From Microbulbifer rhizosphaerae (GTDB lineage: Bacteria > Pseudomonadota > Gammaproteobacteria > Pseudomonadales > Cellvibrionaceae), in assembly GCF_014191725.1 (NCBI RefSeq), contig NZ_JACHWZ010000003.1, forward strand, positions 1-64,000: DNA of 64,000 nucleotides, read 5' to 3'. The notes under the pieces are model-generated. The model ran no database searches, was not told the DNA's origin, and saw only the letters and a program-made list of their open reading frames with translations. Shown here in pieces: positions 48,470 through 56,474 of the stretch. Every line of letters starts with the position of its first letter. Positions within the stretch are counted from its first letter, which is position 1. Position numbers and translations under genes: made by a program.

Positions 48470-49399
48470 ATGGAGATGTTCGCCTTTGCACTATCGGTTA
48501 CCGGGCCGATCTTTCTCACCCTCATCATCGGTTACGGGTTGGCGCGCCAGGGCCTGTTGCGCGAGGGCTTTGTGGACGACGCCTCGCGCTTGGTGTTCAT
48601 GATCACCCTGCCGGTGCTGCTGTTTATCAATATTTTCACGGCGGACGCCGAGCTGGGGCAGGAATTGCCGCTGTTGGCGGCAGGATTCCTGGGAACCATC
48701 ATCACGATTCCATTAGCCTGGGTAGTGGCCCGGCCGTTGGCGCGGGGGGATCGCAGCGCTTTTATTCAGGGCGCTTTCCGCGGCAACCTGGGAATTATCG
48801 GCCTGGCCTGGGCGGCCAACGCCTACGGCAGCAGCGGCCTGGCGCAGGCGGCGCTGCTGATGGCGGTGGTCACCATTATATACAACCTGGCGGCGGTGGC
48901 GCTGTTCGCGGTGTACAGCCAACAGGCAAGCTTCAGCTGGAAAAAACTGGCGAAAGACATTGCGCAGAACCCGCTGATCGTGGCCATCGTACTGGCGCTG
49001 ATCTGCAAGCAACTGGGCGTGAAACTGCCGGAGATTCTGTTGCAGACCGGTGACTACCTGGCCTCCATCACCCTGCCGCTGGCACTGCTGTGCATTGGCG
49101 CCAGCCTGGATTTCAGCTTGCTGCGTCGTAGCTCGCTGGCCGCCTTCGGCGCGGTTGGATTCAAACTGCTGATTGTGCCGGCGGTTCTGCTCGCCTTCGG
49201 CTGGCTGTTTCGACTGCCTTCGCAATCCATGGGCGTACTGCTGCTGCTCGCCGCCTCACCCAGTGCCACTGTGTCTTTTATTATGGCGCGGGCGCTGGGC
49301 GGCAACAGCCAGCTGGCGGCCAATATCGTCGCCCTGAGCACCCTGTTATCTATCGTTACCGCCAGCCTGGGGCTGGCGCTGTTAGAGGTATTTCTATGA
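48470..49399 (+). CDS. AEC family (auxin efflux carrier-like) transporter
   Basis: A 309-residue membrane protein with ten spans of the AEC/malonate-transporter family. GPIFLTLIIGYGLARQGLL at the N-terminus, the FRGNLGIIGLAWAANAYG crossover motif near 105, and the inverted-repeat counterpart (LLLLAASPSATVSFIMARALGGN near 262) are typical. Substrates in bacteria include organic acids; this one is not predictable. It is in a run of genes rmuC-AEC-DUF2489 with tight spacing; its stop overlaps the next start by 4 nt. Confidence 0.9.
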   Translation: MEMFAFALSVTGPIFLTLIIGYGLARQGLLREGFVDDASRLVFMITLPVLLFINIFTADAELGQELPLLAAGFLGTIITIPLAWVVARPLARGDRSAFIQGAFRGNLGIIGLAWAANAYGSSGLAQAALLMAVVTIIYNLAAVALFAVYSQQASFSWKKLAKDIAQNPLIVAIVLALICKQLGVKLPEILLQTGDYLASITLPLALLCIGASLDFSLLRRSSLAAFGAVGFKLLIVPAVLLAFGWLFRLPSQSMGVLLLLAASPSATVSFIMARALGGNSQLAANIVALSTLLSIVTASLGLALLEVFL

Positions 49400-49860
49400 A
49401 CTCCTTTCCCTCTTGGCTACTGATTGTGGCGGCGCTGATCGTCCTTGCCCTGGCGGTGATCGCCGGTTATTACCTGCGCAAACTGCATCTTGCACAAAAG
49501 GTGCAGGCACAACAGCTGGCGGAACTGGAGCGGGCGGCACAGGATCAGCGGCGGCGGGTCAACGACAGTATCAAGATCCTCGCCCGCACACTGCTGGACG
49601 ACGGGGTGGGGCTGACCGAGGCCTCGATCCGCATTCGCGTTCTGCTGGACGCGCTGCAGGTGGGGCAGAGTGTGCGCGACGAGTTTGTGGCCTTTTATAC
49701 GGTGGCGGACAAGACCAGCCATATCCCGATTCTGCAGGAATGGAAGAAGCTGCCGCGCAAGAAGCAATTCCAGTTTGAGCAGGAAATGGCGCGAGTGGAG
49801 GTGGAGTACCGGGATTTTGCCCTGGATGCGGCGCAGAGGATTCTTGGTAGGTCATTTTAA
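49396..49860 (+). CDS. DUF2489 domain protein
   Basis: A 154-residue protein with one N-terminal membrane span (about 7-28), a short coiled coil (about 35-55), and the DUF2489 core (IKILARTLLDDGVGLTEASIRIRVLLDAL, then TSHIPILQEWKKLPRKKQFQFEQEM). The family is gammaproteobacterial and uncharacterised. ATGA overlap with the AEC gene indicates translational coupling. Confidence 0.92.
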   Translation: MNSFPSWLLIVAALIVLALAVIAGYYLRKLHLAQKVQAQQLAELERAAQDQRRRVNDSIKILARTLLDDGVGLTEASIRIRVLLDALQVGQSVRDEFVAFYTVADKTSHIPILQEWKKLPRKKQFQFEQEMARVEVEYRDFALDAAQRILGRSF

Positions 49861-49862
49861 GT

Positions 49863-49941
49863 CGTCACACCGGCGCACGGTGTCCAGTTTTCGGAGCTTT
49901 GAATCTGGATGCTGGTACCGGATCAAGTCCTGCATGACAGT
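49863..49941. repeat. Dispersed repeat, family D copy 1 (diverged)
   Basis: GTCACACCGGCGCAC at the left, ATCTGGATGCTGGTACCGG in the middle and TGCATGAC at the right match, in order, the block at 53918-53986. The pattern GTCAT...CCGG...ATCTGG...CATGAC resembles a repeat widespread in proteobacteria. Confidence 0.5.
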
Positions 49942-49947
49942 GGTTAG

Positions 49948-51036
49948 CTATTTGCGGACCAGCAAGAGACCCGATTCGGTGTGGTCCGTATAGGGAAACT
50001 GATCGAATATCGCAAAACGCTCAACCCTATGCGTCTTGCTCAGTTCCGCCAGGTTTTCCAGCTGTGTCTCGGGGTTGCAGGAGATATACAGAATCCGCGG
50101 GAAGCGCGCGACCATTGCACAGGTGTCCGCATCCAGCCCGGCGCGGGGCGGGTCCACCAGCACGGTGGAGAAGTCGTAGCGCTCCAGGTCGATATCCCTG
50201 AGCCGACGGAAGGGGCGCACCTTGTCGATGGCCTGGGTGAATTCCTCGCTGGACAGGCGCACGATATCCAGATTGTTCACCCCGTTCGCGCGGATATTTT
50301 CCTGTGCGGAATTGACCGAAACCTTGGAAATTTCCGTCGCCAGCACTTTATCGAAATGCTCGCTGAGCGGAATGGTGAAGTTGCCGTTACCGCAGTAGAG
50401 TTCCAGCAGGTCGCCGCGGCTTTCTTTGCAGACATCCTTGGCCCAGCCAATCATCGCGCGGCAGATTTCGCCATTGGGTTGGGTAAAACTGCCCTCCACC
50501 TGCTTGTACTGGTAGGTTTTGTCGCCGATTTGCAGCCGTTCGGTAACGTAATCCCGCTCCAGAACCACCTTCTGTTTGCGCGAGCGGCCGAGGACGGGGA
50601 AGCCCAGTTTTTCCTGCAGGGCGCGGGCGGCGGACTCCCAGTCTTCGTCCAGTTTCTTGTGGTAGATCAGGGTAACCAGCGCATCGCCGCCCAGGGTGGT
50701 GAGAAACTCGGCGCTGAACAGCCGTTTCCTGAGAACCTCGCTGGTGTTAACCGCCTCCAGCACCAAGGGCATCAGGCGATTGATCAGCCCGGCGCCGACG
50801 GTAAACTCCTCGATAATAAACGGCTTCTTGTATTCGCCCTGACGATACATGGCGTAATGGGCGCGGCCCTGTTCCTGCCAGATCTTGAACTCCGCGCGCA
50901 GCCGGTAGTGACTGGGGGGCGAGGGGAAAACTTCCGGGTCGAGGTCGGTGTAGTCCCCATAGGCCTCACGCAGACGCTCCACCTTCTGTTGGAGCTGTCG
51001 GGTGTAGTCGTCTGTGTTTACACTGTGTATGGCCAT
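49948..51036 (-). CDS. trmA: tRNA (uracil-5-)-methyltransferase TrmA
   Basis: A 362-residue SAM-dependent enzyme making m5U54 in the T-loop of tRNA (E. coli 366). HYRLRAEFKIWQEQGRAHYAM near residue 42 is the TrmA N-terminal motif. LLELYCGNGNFTIPLSEHFDKVLATEIS is the SAM-binding site, VLVDPPRAGLD motif IV, and YISCNPETQLENLAEL holds the catalytic Cys. The start MAIHSVNTDDY has an AGT-rich leader without a clear ribosome site. Monocistronic. Confidence 0.97.
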   Translation of the reverse strand: MAIHSVNTDDYTRQLQQKVERLREAYGDYTDLDPEVFPSPPSHYRLRAEFKIWQEQGRAHYAMYRQGEYKKPFIIEEFTVGAGLINRLMPLVLEAVNTSEVLRKRLFSAEFLTTLGGDALVTLIYHKKLDEDWESAARALQEKLGFPVLGRSRKQKVVLERDYVTERLQIGDKTYQYKQVEGSFTQPNGEICRAMIGWAKDVCKESRGDLLELYCGNGNFTIPLSEHFDKVLATEISKVSVNSAQENIRANGVNNLDIVRLSSEEFTQAIDKVRPFRRLRDIDLERYDFSTVLVDPPRAGLDADTCAMVARFPRILYISCNPETQLENLAELSKTHRVERFAIFDQFPYTDHTESGLLLVRK

Positions 51037-51114
51037 AAGTGAACTAACTATAGGGGAGGGGCCTGCCTTCGGAGGCTGGGTGGCATTGCTTCAGAAATTC
51101 AGGGCGCGGATTAT

Positions 51115-51519
51115 ATGGCAATTGGTGAAATACAAATACCGGTGCGCGGCCAGGGGCTGCACGAATTTACCGACCAGGTGAACGACTGGGTGAGGGAGCA
51201 GGGCGGCGGCGACGGCCTCTGCACCCTGTTTATCCAGCACACCTCCGCCAGCCTGCTGGTCCAGGAGAACGCCGATCCCAGCGCGCGGGAGGATCTGGAG
51301 AACTGGCTGAACCGGCTGGTGCCGGAAAACGATCCGCTTTACACCCACATCCTGGAAGGGCCGGACGATATACCGGCGCATATCAAGGCGGCGTTGACGG
51401 CTACCAACCTTTCCATCCCGGTACAGGCGGGGCGGTTGATGTTGGGGACCTGGCAGGGGATTTATCTGTGGGAGCACAGGCATCACCGGGGCAGGCGGCG
51501 GGTGATTTTGCACTTCTAG
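51115..51519 (+). CDS. yjbQ: YjbQ family (UPF0047) protein
   Basis: A 134-residue UPF0047 protein. LFIQHTSASLLVQENADPSAREDLENWLNRL with conserved His and Asp residues, HILEGPDDIPAHIKAAL, and GTWQGIYLWEHRHHRGRRRVILHF form the whole family pattern. YjbQ has a weak thiamine-phosphate synthase activity, but its physiological role is uncertain. It is cytosolic and monocistronic, ATG at 51115. Confidence 0.93.
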   Translation: MAIGEIQIPVRGQGLHEFTDQVNDWVREQGGGDGLCTLFIQHTSASLLVQENADPSAREDLENWLNRLVPENDPLYTHILEGPDDIPAHIKAALTATNLSIPVQAGRLMLGTWQGIYLWEHRHHRGRRRVILHF

Positions 51520-51525
51520 TGCCCC

Positions 51526-51572
51526 CTCTCCCTAACCCTCTCCCTAACCCTCTCCCCCAAAGGGGGAGAGGG
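51526..51572. repeat. CTCTCCCTAACC tandem repeat and strong hairpin
   Basis: Two tandem CTCCCTAACC-type units run into CCCTCTCCCCC-AAA-GGGGGAGAGGG (51548-51572), an 11-bp perfect stem. It separates convergent yjbQ and tusE. Similar C-rich repeats are common intergenic elements; here it may act as a bidirectional transcript end. Confidence 0.7.
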
Positions 51573-51605
51573 GTCGGGGAAGAGGGCCGGCCAGGGGAAG
51601 AGGGG

Positions 51606-51941
51606 CTACAGACAGTTGGTAGGCTTGGGCAGGCCGGCGATCTTACTGGCCACTTTGGCCGGGCTCGGCGGAAACAGCTGCATCAGGTAGATACTGCGTC
51701 CCTTGTCCGCTCCCAGGTGCTGACCGGCGTATTTGACCAGCGGGCGCATGGCCGGGGACAGTTCGAATTCCCGGTAGAATTCCTGCAGCAGGCGGATTAC
51801 CTGCCAGTGGTCCTCGGTGAGTTCTATGCCCTCCGCCCGAGCCAGTTGCTCCGCCACAGCCGGGCTCCAGTCACCCAGGTTGCGCAGGAAGCCCTCTTTA
51901 TCCAGCGGAATTTCCCGGTCTTCCACCTGAATACTTCTCAT
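51606..51941 (-). CDS. tusE: Sulfurtransferase TusE (DsrC family)
   Basis: A 111-residue TusE/DsrC protein, last carrier of the TusA-TusBCD-TusE relay that hands sulfur to MnmA for 2-thiouridine at tRNA position 34. The conserved C-terminus KIAGLPKPTNCL keeps the penultimate reactive cysteine (Cys110). DREIPLDKEGFLRNLGDWSPAVAEQLA and LTEDHWQVIRLLQEFYREFELSPAMRPLVKY are typical. The second DsrC cysteine, ten residues earlier and needed in dissimilatory forms, is absent, favouring the tRNA role. I start at the ATG at 51941, which overlaps the tusB stop. Confidence 0.94.
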   Translation of the reverse strand: MRSIQVEDREIPLDKEGFLRNLGDWSPAVAEQLARAEGIELTEDHWQVIRLLQEFYREFELSPAMRPLVKYAGQHLGADKGRSIYLMQLFPPSPAKVASKIAGLPKPTNCL

Positions 51942-52222
51942 CACTTGAACCAGCTGACGATAGGGTTGTGTTCGGTGCACAGGGACACCCAGCGGGCGTC
52001 GTCGATCGCCTGGATATTTTCCGGAATCGACAGGCCGCGCGCATCGGTATCCGCTTCCAGGCAGTAGACCGGCGATATAGTAATTTTTTCCGACGCGGGT
52101 CCGCTGAGGGCGTAGACTCCGTCCTCGATCAGCAGCAGTGCGTCGCCCTCGGCGAAACTGCCGATACAGTCCGTCAGCGCGGACGAACTGTAGGGGGATT
52201 TGCTGACGATGTGCAGGGTCAT
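51941..52222 (-). CDS. tusB: Sulfur relay protein TusB (DsrH)
   Basis: A 93-residue TusB. MTLHIVSKSP at the start and DALLLIEDGVYAL in the middle are typical of the DsrH family. It is the structural subunit of the TusBCD hexamer. It starts 1 nt after the tusC stop; its TGA overlaps the tusE ATG. Confidence 0.92.
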   Translation of the reverse strand: MTLHIVSKSPYSSSALTDCIGSFAEGDALLLIEDGVYALSGPASEKITISPVYCLEADTDARGLSIPENIQAIDDARWVSLCTEHNPIVSWFK

Positions 52223-52223
52223 G

Positions 52224-52586
52224 TCAAAAACTCAGTACGCTGTCGTAGCCGGCGATAAAACGGCTGGTATCGGCAATCAATTTTAACCCGGCGCCGGGAA
52301 TTTGCAGTTGTCCGGCATCGATCCCCCGCTCCAGCAGGCTGCGCTCGCAGATGTGAACCGTTTCCACTCCAAATATCGGCAACGCCTGCAGGTTGCGCCG
52401 CAGGTTCTTCTGTTCGATGGCCTCTGCCCGCTGGTCGTCCAGCAATTGGAAGACGCCGTCGCCGAGGAACAGCAGGTCCGCTGCCTGATCCATGGCTGCC
52501 GCGGCGAGTACGGCCTCCAGGCCCTCGCGCGCGAGGGCGTTGCCGTAGGGTGCCTGGCGGCACAGGGCGAGCAGGCGTTTTGCCAT
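52224..52586 (-). CDS. tusC: Sulfur relay protein TusC (DsrF)
   Basis: A 120-residue TusC of the DsrE/F fold. MAKRLLALCRQAPYGNALAREGLEAVLAAAAMDQAADLLFLGDGVFQLL carries the family pattern. I start at the ATG at 52586, preceded by GGAG; an upstream TTG at 52598 would add four residues and overlap tusD. It is a subunit of TusBCD. Confidence 0.93.
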   Translation of the reverse strand: MAKRLLALCRQAPYGNALAREGLEAVLAAAAMDQAADLLFLGDGVFQLLDDQRAEAIEQKNLRRNLQALPIFGVETVHICERSLLERGIDAGQLQIPGAGLKLIADTSRFIAGYDSVLSF

Positions 52587-52587
52587 T

Positions 52588-52980
52588 TCAGGCTCCAAAA
52601 GTTATCAGGCGATCGGATCTGGCCGCGGCGTCCGCCAACTGGCCGAGACCGGACAATTCGAAACCTTCGGCGAGATTGCCCGCGGGCTTTTCCAGCCGCA
52701 ATGCCTCGCTTTCACTGAGTACGCCACGTCGCTGGGCGGCGGCGATGCAGACCACCAGATCCAGTCGGTGCTGCTCCTGCAGCGACTGCCAGCCGGCGAC
52801 CAGGTCGGTCTCATCCTGAGGTGGTGCGCTCAGCGCGCTGCCGTTGTGCACGCCGTCGCAGTAGAAGAAGACCCGGTGGATCTCATGGCCCTGTTGCAGC
52901 AGCGCCCGGGCGAAGCGCAGCGCGCTGGCGGCGGATTGAGAGGCGTGGGGGGCGCCGTAGATTACCAGGGAAAATTTCAT
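52588..52980 (-). CDS. tusD: Sulfurtransferase TusD (DsrE)
   Basis: A 130-residue TusD, the active subunit of TusBCD. The persulfide-carrying cysteine is Cys78 in LVVCIAAAQRRGV. MKFSLVIYGAPHASQSAASALRFARALLQQGHEIHRVFFYCDGV is the family N-terminus. It is first gene of the tusDCBE operon, with 1-nt gaps or overlaps throughout, as in dsrEFHC of sulfur bacteria rather than the split E. coli layout. Confidence 0.94.
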   Translation of the reverse strand: MKFSLVIYGAPHASQSAASALRFARALLQQGHEIHRVFFYCDGVHNGSALSAPPQDETDLVAGWQSLQEQHRLDLVVCIAAAQRRGVLSESEALRLEKPAGNLAEGFELSGLGQLADAAARSDRLITFGA

Positions 52981-52992
52981 CGTGGCCGGATA

Positions 52993-53019
52993 TTAAAATG
53001 CCCCGTAAAGCGGGGCATT
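52993..53019 (-). terminator. Rho-independent terminator of yccA
   Basis: AATGCCCCG-TAAAG-CGGGGCATT stem; on the minus strand it is followed by TTTAA. It separates yccA from tusD. Confidence 0.75.
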
Positions 53020-53059
53020 GGTTTCTCTGCAGGGGCAATGTTCGCGATCGGATATCAAT

Positions 53060-53083
53060 CGCGGGCATGGCCCGCTCCTACAG
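53060..53083. repeat. Dispersed repeat, family A half-copy
   Basis: CGCGGGCATGGCCC followed by GCTCCTACAG is the same sequence as one arm of the element at 37934-37987. Lies just past the yccA stop. Confidence 0.65.
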
Positions 53084-53099
53084 AATGATTCCTTCGGCA

Positions 53100-53780
53100 T
53101 CAATCGTCGGAGGCAAAACCGAAGAGATGCAGCAGGGCGGTGAACAGGTTCAGGATATCCAGGTACAGAGCGGTGGTGGCCATGAGATAGTTGGTTTCGC
53201 CGCCATTGATGATCCGGCTGGTGTCGTAGAGGATAAAGCCGGAAAACAGCAGTGCGATCACACCACTCAGCACCACGCTGGCCAACGGCATGTATACGCC
53301 GAACATGCTGGCGATCATCATGCCCAGGGCGCAGACCAGCACCGCAATCAGGCCCACGAACAGGAAACCGCCCATAAAACTGAAATCCTTGCGGGTGGTC
53401 AGCACGTAGGCGGACAGCGCGAAGAAAATCAGTGCAGTAGTGCCCAGGGCCTGCATGACGATCTGCCCGCCACCGGCGAGGCCAAGGTAGTAGTTGAGCA
53501 GCGGGCCCAAGGAGGCGCCCAGCAGTCCGGTGAACGCGAATACCACGCCGACACCGGCGGCGGAGTTGGCGGTGCGCGGCAGGACAAACCACACCAGCAC
53601 GATGGCGGCGATGGAACAGATCAGCCCCATGCCACGCCCCATACCGATAGCCATGGCGATGCCGGCGGTGAAAGCGCTGAACAATACGGTCATGGCCAGG
53701 AGGGCATAGGTATTGCGCAGTACCTTGGACGTTTCCGCGCGGTCCAATGCCCGGGATTGTGTGTAAACTTGCGGCTGCAT
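53100..53780 (-). CDS. yccA: Bax inhibitor-1/YccA family membrane protein
   Basis: A 226-residue inner-membrane protein with seven spans. NTYALLAMTVLFSAFTAGIAMAIG, ALIFFALSAYVLTTRKDFSFMGGFLF, and the C-terminal LYDTSRIINGGETNYLMATTALYLDILNLFTALLHLFG are the BI-1/YccA pattern. E. coli YccA modulates FtsH proteolysis. The start is the ATG at 53780 (AGGAG upstream); an in-frame TTG at 53786 is less likely. Neighbourhood with tusE is conserved with E. coli, where yccA also lies next to tusE. Confidence 0.94.
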   Translation of the reverse strand: MQPQVYTQSRALDRAETSKVLRNTYALLAMTVLFSAFTAGIAMAIGMGRGMGLICSIAAIVLVWFVLPRTANSAAGVGVVFAFTGLLGASLGPLLNYYLGLAGGGQIVMQALGTTALIFFALSAYVLTTRKDFSFMGGFLFVGLIAVLVCALGMMIASMFGVYMPLASVVLSGVIALLFSGFILYDTSRIINGGETNYLMATTALYLDILNLFTALLHLFGFASDD

Positions 53781-53917
53781 TAGCAACTCCTGCTATTGAT
53801 CCAATGATGTTAGGGAATCATATAGGCGGCTAGTTGGACCTTCAAGGGGAACCGGAGTTCGTTTTTTTGGAACTGGGGACCGCGGAGCCTTAGATACTCT
53901 GTTTCAAATCCAACTCT

Positions 53918-53986
53918 GGTCATACCGGCGCACCCTGGTATCCACTCCGATCTGGGTTCCGGGACCGGACCGGTCCGGCATGACGT
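53918..53986. repeat. Dispersed repeat, family D copy 2
   Basis: GTCATACCGGCGCACC, then ATCTGGGTTCCGGG, a GGACCGGACCGGTCC palindrome, and CGGCATGACG. The rest of the 53781-54029 spacer holds nothing else I can name. Confidence 0.6.
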
Positions 53987-54029
53987 TCCTGCGCCGCAAC
54001 GACGATAATGCGCGGTAGGGGCGAACCAC

Positions 54030-56474
54030 TCAATCCTCCCCACCCACCACCAGATCCGCAATCAGCGGCAGATGATCGGAGGCCTGCCGGGTGAGCTCGG
54101 TCCGCGGCACCAGTATCCGGCTTACTTCAAGGCCCGGCTCCACAAAAATATGGTCGATGCGCACCTTGGGCATGCGGCTGAAGAAGGTGCCCAGGGGGAT
54201 GTGCTCGGGCGCCTTGATCTGGGCATCGTGTAACCGGCTCCCCAATCGCTTGCACTCGATGGAATTGGGCAGGGCGTTGAAATCCCCGAGCAGGAGCCTG
54301 GGGCCCCGGCAGTTCGGATGCGCCAACCATTCAGGACCGAGCAGGGCCTCCACCTGGCGCAGGCGCTCGGCCTTGGACAGGCCCAGGTGGGTGTTGAGTA
54401 TCTGCACATGCTTGCCGTTGTAATCCACTTCCACCCACACTGCGCCCCGCGGCTCCTGTGCGGCGGGATTGAAGCGGGCGGGGCTGAAGCGGGAGCTTTT
54501 GTCGTCAGGGGGGCCGGGCAGTATGTCTTTCTTGACCAGGCGCATCGGCAGGCGGGAGAGAATGGCGTCGCCGTAGCGCTCCTCCTCCATATGGAGCGCC
54601 GGATGGAAGTGATAGTCCATGGCCAGCAGGCGGGCGATCCGCTCCGCCTGGTCCAGGCCGCCACTTCTCTGCCGCTTCACGTCCAGCTCCTGCAGCGCCA
54701 CCACGTCCGGGTGGTAACGGGCGATGATTCGCGCGATGCGTTGGGGGGAGAGCTTGCCGTCCACGCCACGGCAGCTGTGCACGTTGTAGGTCATTACCCG
54801 CAGGGTTTTGACCGGGGCGGCGCGGGGTGCCGCCGGCGCCGGCCTGGCGCCGCGCAGAAAGAGTCTGGCGGCGGAGCGCAGTTCCTCCGGACGCCAGTAA
54901 CCGCGCTCCGGGTCCGGCGACGGAATATCCGCGGGCATTAGCGCGAAGGCATGGGTCTCGTTGGGGCCTATGCCGCCGTGGCTGCCGTTCTCCATGGCGA
55001 AGGTCATGGGTTCGCGACCCGCACACCAGCCGAACATCATAAATTCCCCGGCGTCCGTATGGCGGCACAGCTGGGCCACATCCTCGATGGTCTCCTTCGG
55101 GAAGGGGTGGCCACTGCCCAGTAGCTGCGGGCCGTCCTCCGGCAGGCGCACCGGCCCCTTATACCACCAACCGTGGACCGGAGAGGCGGGGTCTGAGGGG
55201 GCCGTGCGGTAGAGCACTAGCGGTACTCCCGCCTTCTCAACGATCAGCCGCGCCACCTGTTCCCGCGGGGTACTATTGAGTTCCAGGTTGTAGAGCATGG
55301 CCACCGGGCCGAGGGCGGCCAGGGCCAGGCGCGGTTCGTCGCCCCGATATTGTGGGCTGTCCTCCGGGATCATTTTCTGTATCCACTCGCTGCCGAACAG
55401 CCGCGCCCGCTCCAGCTGCATGCCGCGCCGGCCGTTGCTGTGGTAGCCGCGGGGCTCCGTGGGCAGGTCCGCCAGCGCTTCGGTGAGGGCATCTCCCAGG
55501 GTGCGGCCGTGCCGCTCCTCATAGGGCTGCGCCTGCTCCTGGCCGTGGTCGGAGAAGATCCACACGTCGTAGTTGCGCCGGTCTGAGCGATGTGCGGCGC
55601 GCCAGATACGCGCGATGGCGTCGTCGATGCCCTTGAGGGTCCAGTGGGCGAAGCCCGAGTGGGGCCCGCGGCGGTGGGACTGCTCGTCGTATCCCAGCAG
55701 ATTCACATAGATCACCGGCAAGCCGCGGGCGATATCGATCTTTACCCCGATGGTGCAAAGCTCCCGCATCAGGATGGTAACCGCGACGCGCGTGGGCACG
55801 AACATCAGCTCCCGTATCAGGTCCTGGCCCTGGATAACGCCGCGCACACAGTCCGTCATCGCCAGTGCCCCTTCCACGACTACCAGTGCGCCGGTGCGCA
55901 CCAGGCTCCAGGCGTTGGTGATCAGCATTAGCAGCATTTTCAGCGGGCCCGCCTCGCGCAGTGCCGGGCCCCAGCCGCGGTCCGCCGGGCAGAAGTGGGC
56001 CTCGCCGTGTTCGGCGCCTGCGCGAAACAGGCTGAGGTAGCAGCTGCCGCCTCTCAGCAGTGGGTTCCGATACCTGGCGGTAATTTTCTCCTCCACCCGA
56101 GCGGCCACGTCCGGATCATACATACGCACCAGTTGCTGTGAGTCGCGCATCATGAAACCGAAGGCGGGAACCGCCTGGCGCACGCCGTAAAACAGCTCCG
56201 CCTGCACCGCCGGAGTGGTGGTGGGTATGCCGGGATAGAGATGTTCCAGGTGGTAGTGTTCCCTGTCCATCAGCCGTTTCAGAAACGGCATCCGGCCTTT
56301 GGCCAGTGCTTTTTCCAGTTGCGGATGGGCCAGGCCGTCGATCTGGATCAGGATCAGCCCAGGGGCGCTGGATGGAGATTTGCTGGTGGGCAGGCCCAGC
56401 AGCCGGGCCATCCATTCGCTGCGGCTGAACCGGCGGCGCCAGCGGCGCAGCGTGGTCTCTATGCGCCCGATCAT
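54030..56474 (-). CDS. Alkaline-phosphatase-like / endonuclease-exonuclease-phosphatase (EEP) fusion protein
   Basis: An 814-residue two-enzyme fusion. The start is ATG 56474, overlapping the GT4 stop (ATGA); the frame is open to 56744 but that part lies within GT4. Residues about 38-540 form an alkaline-phosphatase-superfamily domain: Asp46 (IQIDGLAH), Thr85-87 nucleophile region (IPTTTPAV), Asp263 and His267 (GYDEQSHRRG), Asp309-His310 (FSDHGQE), and His499 (NGSHGG). A hydrophobic stretch at 177-205 may touch the membrane. Residues about 557-814 are a complete EEP domain: MTYNVHS, ALQELD, ILNTHLGL, LLGDFNALP, RIDHIFV, SDHLPL. Both halves cleave phosphodiesters or monoesters; EEP members include sphingomyelinase-type lipid hydrolases. 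Last gene of a four-gene operon. Confidence 0.88.
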   Translation of the reverse strand: MIGRIETTLRRWRRRFSRSEWMARLLGLPTSKSPSSAPGLILIQIDGLAHPQLEKALAKGRMPFLKRLMDREHYHLEHLYPGIPTTTPAVQAELFYGVRQAVPAFGFMMRDSQQLVRMYDPDVAARVEEKITARYRNPLLRGGSCYLSLFRAGAEHGEAHFCPADRGWGPALREAGPLKMLLMLITNAWSLVRTGALVVVEGALAMTDCVRGVIQGQDLIRELMFVPTRVAVTILMRELCTIGVKIDIARGLPVIYVNLLGYDEQSHRRGPHSGFAHWTLKGIDDAIARIWRAAHRSDRRNYDVWIFSDHGQEQAQPYEERHGRTLGDALTEALADLPTEPRGYHSNGRRGMQLERARLFGSEWIQKMIPEDSPQYRGDEPRLALAALGPVAMLYNLELNSTPREQVARLIVEKAGVPLVLYRTAPSDPASPVHGWWYKGPVRLPEDGPQLLGSGHPFPKETIEDVAQLCRHTDAGEFMMFGWCAGREPMTFAMENGSHGGIGPNETHAFALMPADIPSPDPERGYWRPEELRSAARLFLRGARPAPAAPRAAPVKTLRVMTYNVHSCRGVDGKLSPQRIARIIARYHPDVVALQELDVKRQRSGGLDQAERIARLLAMDYHFHPALHMEEERYGDAILSRLPMRLVKKDILPGPPDDKSSRFSPARFNPAAQEPRGAVWVEVDYNGKHVQILNTHLGLSKAERLRQVEALLGPEWLAHPNCRGPRLLLGDFNALPNSIECKRLGSRLHDAQIKAPEHIPLGTFFSRMPKVRIDHIFVEPGLEVSRILVPRTELTRQASDHLPLIADLVVGGED

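Noticed and set aside
51526-51572. CRISPR-like repeat
   Set aside because: Only two short tandem units without spacers; it is a C-rich intergenic repeat with a hairpin.
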